A stretch of DNA of 64,000 bases, taken from positions 62,001 through 126,000 of the forward strand of contig JAAVVG010000028.1 of assembly GCA_012976225.1 (NCBI GenBank), written 5' to 3'. This DNA comes from Golubevia sp. BC0850. Its lineage: Eukaryota; Basidiomycota; Exobasidiomycetes; Golubeviales; Golubeviaceae. The notes beneath the pieces were generated by a model, which was given only the letters and a program-made list of their open reading frames with translations, was not told the origin of the DNA and did no database searches. Made by a program: the position numbers and the translations under genes. Positions 56,440 to 64,000 of the stretch are shown here, in pieces (the stretch's first letter is position 1; every line of letters starts with the position of its first letter).

Positions 56440-58999
56440 TCACTTCAGGCACTCACCAGCCATCTGTTGAGCCGAAGTTTCAATAGCCTTTTGAGCAAAG
56501 AATCTAACATCAGCATCTGAATCCTCCTTTAATTTTTCCAATCCAGGTAAAATCCTAGATTGAACAATAGTTCTACCATCAGAAGTTTGAGTTAAAACGG
56601 TAGATAAAACTTCGAAAGCTTTTGCTACGTTGAAACGAATGTTTGGAATTGGATCGTCAACCATTGGAACTACGGTTTCAAGAACTGAATCAGAGATGGC
56701 AGCTGTATTGAGAGAAGGAGCCATTGTCTGAAAATGATCAAAAAAGAAAAGGAAGGAAGAGGGATCAGAAAAGAAAGGAGAAGGGGAAGAGAAAGAGTAG
56801 AAGAAGAAATAGGATCCAAACTCACAGTGATAGCGAAAATAGTAGTCATTCTATAAAGATAGTTAGGATGAACTCCCATTTGTAAAACCTTTGGAATGAT
56901 GGTTTGTCTTGCCCATTCAACTCCGAAAACGTCAGTTAATTTCTTCAAATTCACAGTGGCTGCTTCACGAATGCTGAAAACGGTATCTCCTAACCAAGAC
57001 ATACAAAGATTTGCAAGTTGTTCATCAAAGAATTGAACTCCTAATTGATTTGCTAGAAGTGGAATATATTCAATAATCGCTTGACGTACTCTCCATTGTT
57101 TATCTTCTGCTAATTCTACGATTGCTGGGAGAAGAGATTGAGAGAGTAGATCGATACCAATGACTATGAGGACGATAGGATGAGGAGAGAAAGAGAGGGG
57201 TAAGTTAAGAGTTCTTGATTGTCAATCCTGGGGAGAAGACAAACTTACCTTCATTAACTTGTTCTAACTTTGAGATAATGTTAAGTCTAACATCTGGGAA
57301 TTCATCTTTTAGTAACTTTAAGAATAAAGGAAGTAGATGTTCAATGGTAGCTTCTTTTCCTAACAAAGGAGCCAATCCACTGATTTGAGTTCCCAAAGCA
57401 GCTCTAACATGTTGAGATCCATCACTAGCCAATTCACGAACGCAAGGCATCAGACGAGCCAAAATGATATCTTGATCGACTAGTTTGGCAAACCCTATTT
57501 TCATTGAGGTCCAAAAAATCGGAAAAGAATCTCAGTCAGTCATTCCTATTCGCCTTTCGTGCAGAGAGGGGATCTTTCTCTGCTTCATCTTACCACTTTC
57601 AACTCACCTGGAATCTGTCCAGCCCCAGCAGTTCTAACCTCAGCTTCATTATCCTTTAAAAGTTGAACAAAAGCCATAACAAGTTCATCTCTAACAACAT
57701 CTTCACCAGTAGCTTCTGCTAATTTAACAAAATGATCAGCAACCATATAACGAACTCTCCAACTCTTGTCTTGGACTGCGCTTCTAATTGATGGAAGAAG
57801 ATAATTCTTGGTTTCTTCATGATCTAAAACTTCTGCGATAGCGATCAGGTCTTGAACTGTTAAAAGACGTACTGAATCTTGATCATCCGAAGAAAGTTTA
57901 CGATAAAGTGGGATAATGTCCGAGATTACTAATTCTTTTGAGATATTTTTGGCGAATGGCTGAAGAAGGCAAAAGAGAAGGAATGGGTGTCAGATAAGAA
58001 GAGTCGAGGGAAGGAGGGAGATTGGGGGGGGCGAGTACGAGGGTTCATCTTGGAAGGAAAGCGTCCTGTAATTCCTTCACTTTCCAAATTGACATGATAC
58101 GGGTAATTGATCCAGTCTTCTCCCTTTCGTGAAGAGCCTTTGCAACCTCCCTAAATCATTCAATTCCCTTCCTCAAATGATAGCCCCAACCTCATCTCTC
58201 TTTCCCCTCCCTCTTGAGCACCTTCCTCACTTTCCAAGTCACCTAGTTCTAGAGCCCCATTCAAAATCATCTATGAAACTCACCCCCAAGTCCCTAGCGG
58301 CAGCTCTCCTAACCATCGGAGTATCATCATTCCCAAGAGCAGCATACATTTTACGTAAATCCTCTTGAAGAGCGGTTGGAACTTTCGAATAAACAGCTGA
58401 GAAGAGAGAAGTGGCAGAAGTTCTAGAAGTGAACCAATCTCCACCTGAAAGTCTACGTAATAATGGAATGTAATGTTCTTCCACTTGAGAAGAGGAGAGA
58501 ACTGTTGCTACTTTCGTGATGGATTCGGAGGCCTGTAAAGAGTGGGGATAGGAAGCGTTAGCGATATCAACAATGAGATCAAAGAATTAGATGAACTTGA
58601 GTAAAGAGGGATGGAATAGAAGAAGATGGAGGGTGTAGAATTGAACCCCCCTCCCTCCTCCCCTCTAAACGAATAACTCACCTTCTCTCTAACGACAGTT
58701 TCTTCAACAGCAGCCAAATTCTCTAGAGGACCTAATAGTAGATGAGCATAAGGTGGACCACCTAAGTATTCAACGAAACCACTACCTAATTCTTCTGCCA
58801 AAGCCAATAGAACCTCATCTTCATCGTCCAAAGAATCTTGAAGGAATGGAATTAATTCATCTCTTGCGCGCTCTGGACCTAAAGCCAAAGCGATGGTTGA
58901 AATTCTATGAATGGCATTCAAACGTAAGGAAACGTCATCGGATTTTAATTCATCGATTAAGATCGCGATGGGATACAATTGTTGATCATCGGTCTCCAT
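56440..58999 (-). CDS. TPD3: PP2A scaffold (A) subunit
   Basis: Six exons join in frame: 58999-58682, 58532-58284, 57959-57608, 57494-57249, 57163-56826, 56727-56440; 596 residues, the normal length for the family. It is built almost wholly of HEAT repeats that cradle the catalytic and B subunits of protein phosphatase 2A. Clear repeat segments: [135 protein letters not shown] and [16 protein letters not shown]. The end MAGECLK comes from reading through a GTGAGT-like site at 56449; an extra short exon that replaces the last four residues is possible. Confidence 0.95.
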
Positions 59000-60325
59000 A
59001 ATGGCAGCAGGAAGAACTGGTTGAAGAGAATTGAAGGTGGGAGATAGTTGACTGTTGTTGCTTGTATTAGATTAAAGGATTGAGTTTATAAGAAGTTTGA
59101 TTGCTTGATTGGAGGTTGAGGTGGATTATTGTAGGATCTGCCAATGGAATGTTTGTGGAGCGAGGAGAGGAGAAGCAAGAGAGAGAGAGATATCAGTTAA
59201 GCTGCAACACTCCCCTTTTGATCTGATCTGCAGTTTCAAAGTTTTTTCACTTGCGACCGGCGAGTTGTTGTTCACCTTTGTGATTTTGGTTGTTGTGGTT
59301 GTTAGAAGTTCGAACTTCCCTTGTCTCTGGCTCGTCCTCCTAGAAGTTCCACGTGGCTGGATTGTAGGGTGCTCGCAGAAGGATCGGGAAGCACTTGTCT
59401 CTCAATCTGAATCCCCTTTAAATGGGACGAGACTGACTTCTCAAGGGTTGCTCAATCATTCGGATGGTACAAAGAGGAGAGAGAAGCCCAACTTTTAGAT
59501 GACAGGGTAAAGGGGGAGAGGGCGTGGCGAAGTTTGGGAATTGAAAGAAAGGTCAGAGACAAGTGAAAAGATTGAAAGAATTCAAAAACAAAACAGAAAG
59601 GGTTAGAGAAGAAGTAAAGATTTGACCAAGAGGTCTGGATTCTGTTTGAAAATGAGCATCGTTCAAGCCTCTCCCCTTTGATTTCAAACGATCGCCCCTT
59701 TCGACGAGATCATCACTTTAAAATATTTCTAATCTTTTCCCAAACCTTCCCCCTTCTACTTGTGACAGAGAAGGTTGCGTCTTTTCATCTCTTGACGTTC
59801 GCTCATTCTGGGTAGCTCTCCTTGTACGCATAGGCTCTCTTCGCAAGCTCTAATTCGCGCCCTGGTGGTACTTTTAGATGAATTGAGAAGGGAAGGTAAG
59901 GAAAGATAGCAAGAGTTTTGGAAGTTGTTCGTCAGTTGACAGTTGGAGAGACGGAGCTTGCAGGTACGTCAACACTCCAAAGTCATATCTGCCGTTGAAG
60001 TAGCTCTTGATCGGACGCTTCTTCGCTTCTCAACTGGATCGAAGTTTTCTCTTTGACTCTTTCATTTTCTTTTATCTGTCTCCTTCTTTTGCACACATCT
60101 CCAGTCTCTCTCCGTCATCTTTTAGTGCAACTCACTCAATCCGGCTTCTTTCAACTCTAACATCTCCAGTTCCATTCTTCTCCTTTGACATGCCAATTTG
60201 AGACTCTGTAGGTTATCGTTGAAAGCTATCTTTTGATCCTTTCTCATCATTATTTCAGCTCCACATCTATCCATAGCGGTTTCAGTGACTAAGATCTTCT
60301 TGAAAGACTCTGGGAAGAATCTCTC
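59000..60325. other. gene-poor stretch upstream of TPD3
   Basis: About 1.3 kb. The first 150 bases are the TPD3 leader. The rest has only short frames: 59109-59498 (+) of 129 codons contains many Val/Leu but no motif, and 60007-60201 (+) is a read-out of CT-rich DNA. I call no gene. Confidence 0.45.
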
Positions 60326-61233
60326 CTATAGAAGTTTGATGATCCTTAATTCTGAAGTTAAATAAATTGCATCAATTTCATCACTACAAAGCACTCTCAA
60401 TTCCTTCAAAGGGATTCCCAAAAGATTCTCTTCATTTGAATGATCTATGATCCATTCTGCCCCTTCTGGATCGACTACTAAACGCTCAACAGCATTGAGA
60501 TTAGAAAATTTCCACCCATGTAAATCATCTCTGGCTAGATCTGAGGCCCTCAAATGTCTTAAAGTAGCGTAAGAAGATTCTCAACCTTCCAAACAACCAA
60601 ATTGGACTCTTTCTTGAACTTCTCCGGAATATAGCCTGGGCACCCAGCACCTATCAAGATCTCAGCTTGAACCAAACTCTTAGTAATCGAGAGAAATCTT
60701 TTGACAGCCAAGGTCTTGGAGCTACCTTTGAAGAGAACTTCAGGACGATGAAGATCGTACTGGAAGACGACATGAAGGAATAGTTCCTTCAGATTAGACT
60801 TGCCAGCGCAGACCTCCGAATGAAGCTCTAAGAAAGGTCTGTTCTCTTTTTCAGGCAAGACATGGAGGGTCGCATGTTGAAGAGAAGGTAGGAAGAAGAG
60901 CAACCACGTCACATTTTTTAATCTGATTTGAGTAACCGCTGTGTTCTCGTTTCTGACCATTTTGGGGGTCTTGAGATTTTGAAGTGATGGAGTAAAAGGG
61001 GTAAAACGATCTCCTGGATGAAGATCATATGACCAATCCGCCTCTTCTTCCGTTACGAAAATAATCAAATTTGGAAGAAATCGTAGAATCAGAGTTCGTA
61101 GGATCTCCAAAGTTCCAATTGCGTCGAAGAGAATACGATGCTCCTGATCTGAGAAGTTGCATTTACGGTTTAGTCGTAGTTGTTTTAGTTCAGGATGTTG
61201 GATGTTGGAACAGGATCTTGATGCCTTGATCAT
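60326..61233 (-). pseudogene. F-box/LRR-like gene remnant (type A, copy 2)
   Basis: The frame from 61233 runs through QHPELKQLRLNRKCNFSDQE, LRTLILRFLPNLIIFV, RLKNVTWLLFFLPSLQHATL, GKSNLKELFLHVVFQYD and LFKGSSKTLAVKRFL to a TAA at 60559. The next frame carries the same protein on (YATLRHLRASDLARDDLHGW, IPLKELRVLCSDEIDAIYL) to 60326, so one frameshift lies near 60570. Its middle matches the 7931-9410 remnant (GKSN-[LV]-K-[EK]-L block and the WLL-F-P-L run). I find no F-box exon upstream, so the 5' end is lost or hidden by decay. It was probably an SCF adaptor or a stand-alone LRR-like protein. Confidence 0.6.
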
Positions 61234-62134
61234 TTCTTGTTCGATGGCTGTTAAGTACTCATCTTTACATCCTTAAAAACTCATGGGGTGCTCTGTTTGA
61301 TGAGTGAAATTTAACTCTTAATGTTTTGGGCCAAAGCTGGATCTCTGATGATAAGCTGAAAGAATTGAGCTAACTTTGAAGAATCGAGAGTTACATTGGT
61401 AAGAAGTCCAGAAAGGAACAGTTTCGCTTGAGTTATACTACTTAGTACCAAGGCTCTCAGAGTAGAGTCTCTTGAGCTGAGTCATGAGTGAATAGTAAGA
61501 GGTTTAAGAGGACGCAATGTCAGATGCATCCAAAGACAGCCCGTCGAATCTTGGACGAACTCACTTTCTCATCTTTTCTAGTTCATTTTTTCCATATATT
61601 CTTCTTCTCGTAGCTTTGAACTGCCCAATTTTAAATCTCTCTGGCGATGAGATGACCGACATCTTCAGGGATAGAATCAAGCAAGTTGGCATTGGCCATG
61701 TTGAAGTTCGATGATCTAAACAAAAGATGTAAAGGAAAAGAGAAGGAGAGAAGAGAGGAAGAAACAAAATTCGGAAGTCCTACTACTCATTTTCTTGGGT
61801 TCGTGCATCGTTGAATCGTCAGTATGGACCCATCCCCACGAGCGTAGGCGGTCTCCCTTTGGTCGCGGGTTCGCCCAAGCTATAGTGACTGTATAACGAC
61901 CACTTGAGTGACTATGGAAAAGAGTTGGATGGATCGGAACTTGATCTCATCACACAATTTTTCAATCTTCAAGTCAATAGCGGATGTAATGATGTGTGTC
62001 GTGCGTATTGTGCTCTCGATAATCTCCATCAGCCAAGGTTCGGTTCTTCTACTTCCGTCAGCACCACTACGTGTTTACCAACCTCTACTTCTTGGAATGC
62101 TAAAGGATTAACATTCTGCGTCTAATCTGAAGAA
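61234..62134. other. REV3 upstream region, no gene seen
   Basis: About 900 bases. A GC-richer patch at 61830-61880 (GAGCGTAGGCGG, GGTCGCGGGTTCG) recalls tRNA-like wording but does not fold as one. Frames at 61904-62125 (+) are open up to just before the REV3 ATG but have no recognisable content; they may be leader sequence. Confidence 0.45.
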
Positions 62135-64000
62135 ATGGATCCATTCCAGAATGGAGAATCGGAAACAGGATCAACCTCAAGCCGGCCAAACCTTTTCAAT
62201 CCGAATCCAAACGCCAATCCAGAAATTGTGAACGCTTCGAATACTTCAATCCCAACTACCACCACTTCAGAATCAACTCAAAGAGAAGATCCATTCTTCA
62301 GGGTTAGAATTATTACCATCGATCAAGTATTTGAACCTCGATCTCACTTAGATCGAGCTCAGTCAGCTTTCTCAAAAGAAGGTGTTCAATTACAAAAAGC
62401 GCCGATCATTAGAATCTTTGGTGCAACTCCTTTAGGGCAAAGAGTTTGTTTACATGTTCATGACGTATTCCCTTATTGTTATGTAGAGTATACTCAGAGT
62501 TTGGAACCCAATCACGGTGAGTTGGGAAGACCGAGCATTCGATCAAGGCTTTATGACTTCCGGTTGACACGATTGCCTTTTCTATCTGTAATTACAGTCC
62601 TTCCATACATAGCTACTCTAGGAAAGCAACTTAATAGAGCAGTTCTAGCTGCTATGAGACAGAATCCAGATGAACCCAACACTCAAGATTTCGTCGTCGC
62701 AATTCATCTCTGCAAAGCAACTCCTTTCTATGGATATCATCTCGGATGGAAGTATTTCTTGAAGATTTCATTCAGAGATCCAAAGAGGAATCACCTATTA
62801 GGGACTGTCTTGGAATCTGGCAATCTGATGAAAGGGACTAAATTTCAACCCTTCGAGTTGCACGTTAGATATCTACTGCAATTCTTCTTGGATTATAATC
62901 TCTATGGCTGTGATTATATTGATTTGAAGAAATGCTTGTTCAGAGATGGTTTGCCTGGTAAGTTTGGTCAGGGAGAAATGGGTTAACAAGCGGAAGCTAA
63001 TCTCTCTCTCGCCCTCGTCCCCTCTACTTTCTAGATCCAGAAGAGAACCCGTATCCACCATCACAACCTCAAGACTTCAAGACCAAATTTTGGGACTCTA
63101 GTATGGTACCTCCCCACTCAGAGTTCATGAACGAATCGACGATTCACAAGGTCTCTTACTGTCAGTTGGAAATGGATGCTCATGCTTCTTGGATCGAGAA
63201 CCGAAAGTATTTACCTTCAAGAAGTCATCAGCATCAAGAGATCTACGAGAAGGACTTTTTAAAGAAGGATCAGAAATTAGTACCAAGTTTGATAGATCTT
63301 TGGATGAAGTTTGGGGACAAGAGTGGGAAATTAGATCTTATGAGTTTGAATCCTAGTTCTACTTTCAGAGAACAAGGAAAAGGACAGGAAAAGGGAAAGG
63401 AAACTGAAAAGAGTCCCCGAGCTACCAATAGAATCTTTAAGAAAGGAGAACAACATCCTCCAGGTGGAATCGATGATCATAATCAGAAACGGTTCGAAGA
63501 GAGGTTGAAGGTTGATTTAGCTAGGTTGGAAAGAAAGAGTATGGATCCGAAGAATTTGGATCAAGATTACTTCTTGAAGAGAAGTGCAAGAAATCCAGGA
63601 GCTCAGAAGTTCGATCAGTTTATCTGTACAACTTTCGATAGCGTTCCTTTGTTCCATGAAAGATTCGTTGAGCAGGAAACGAAGGTGGAGAAAGAGAGAA
63701 ATCTGGATCTTCAAACATCAGTAGCTCAGGATGAGAAACCGCAAGACAGCTCGAAAGCGAAACCTCTAGGATTGGAAGACGGAGAAGCGGAGAATCCTTT
63801 CAGTCCGGAAAGACTAGAAGTCTTTAGCCAGCGTCAATCTGCAGTCATCACCAGAAATTCAAATAGCCAATACAATGTATCCCAAACTCCAAGTCCATTT
63901 AGCAATCCAGCGCCAACCGGGACCAAAGCTGGTATAGCTCCTCATTCTTCTCCCATCCCTCTTCGGCAGTCAGATGGTCAAACGGCTCTCGAAACGATCG
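62135..64000 (+). CDS. REV3: REV3, DNA polymerase zeta catalytic subunit, 3' partial
   Basis: Three exons are visible: 62135-62516, 62598-62957, 63035 to the window edge; 569 full codons. Rev3 is the B-family catalytic subunit of polymerase zeta, used in translesion synthesis. The N-terminal region is diagnostic: FFRVRIITIDQVFEP, PIIRIFGATPLGQRVCLHVH with DVFPYCYVEYTQSLEPNH, then VLPYIATLGKQLNRAVLAAM, ATPFYGYHLGWKYFLKISF, QPFELHVRYLLQFFLDYNLY and CDYIDLKKCLFRDGLP. The first intron is in frame if unspliced (it would add 27 residues), but its removal restores the family's NH-VLPYI join. After that comes the long, poorly conserved Ser/Lys-rich linker that precedes the polymerase domain; the domain itself lies outside the window. 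Confidence 0.93.

Noticed and set aside
61830-61895. tRNA-like wording (GGTCGCGGGTTCG)
   Set aside because: No five-base T stem or acceptor stem can be paired around it and no anticodon arm is visible.
62517-62597. Read-through of the first REV3 intron, which keeps the frame
   Set aside because: Donor GTGAGT and acceptor TTACAG are both good and removal gives the family's VLPYI junction.
1-64000. Transposons, virus-derived elements, CRISPR arrays, rRNA genes
   Set aside because: No transposase, reverse transcriptase, integrase or capsid motif, no long terminal or inverted repeats and no spaced repeats were seen by eye.

Overview
This window is nuclear DNA of a filamentous or yeast-like basidiomycete fungus. 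Genes lie close together on both strands and most are cut by short introns (about 50-150 nt) with a strong GTGAGT-type donor and CAG/TAG/AAG acceptor. Ser-rich disordered extensions are common. The window carries a MAG-type secreted glycoprotein (a basidiomycete family) and conserved fungal genes for TORC1, COMPASS, SMC5/6, MICOS, PP2A and polymerase zeta. I cannot name the genus. Gene models were built by hand; nearly all joins keep the reading frame through every intron.

Layout. 1-2536 (+): 3' part of a DENN-domain gene, tail-to-tail with NPR3 (2902-7782, -). 7931-9410: decayed F-box-like gene. 10076-14093: SPP1/Cps40 (-) divergent from LSM1 (+), sharing a 180-bp gap. 14440-15843 (-): secreted GDSL esterase. 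16554-17727 (-): intact-looking F-box-like gene. 18183-19950 (-): ENV7-type kinase. 20526-22639 (-): MAG-like secreted protein in 13 exons, one of 5 nt. 23203-25368 (-): NSE3 (MAGE), divergent from MIC10 (25533-26313, +). 27071-27424 (+): DMAC1-like protein. 27808-28233 (-): 58-residue membrane protein, divergent from an unrecognised 582-residue nuclear-looking protein (28426-30335, +).

30901-32056 (-): F-box-like pseudogene. 33269-36026 (-): seven-helix membrane protein of unknown function. 36523-38042 (-): F-box-like gene with a frame break. 38516-39797 (+): Ser-rich protein with a conserved-looking C-terminal exon. 40996-43266 (+): intron-bearing HSP70 pseudogene. 43892-44909 (+): second F-box-like pseudogene of the 30901-32056 type. 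46741-47732 (-): unrecognised 210-residue protein, divergent from PLC1 (47996-53186, +). 53468-56054 (-): MSC7-type aldehyde dehydrogenase. 56440-58999 (-): TPD3 (PP2A scaffold). 60326-61233 (-): second copy of the 7931-9410 F-box-like type. 62135-64000 (+): 5' part of REV3.

Themes. NPR3, TPD3, PLC1 and the DENN protein are signalling and trafficking genes. SPP1, NSE3, LSM1 and REV3 act on chromatin, genome upkeep and RNA. MIC10 and the DMAC1-like gene form a small mitochondrial neighbourhood. Between these housekeeping blocks sit at least six F-box/leucine-rich-like genes. Five look broken, and four of them form two recognisable paralogue pairs, so the window shows a young, fast-turnover gene family among conserved genes. 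I saw no transposon, virus-derived element, CRISPR array, rRNA gene or convincing tRNA.
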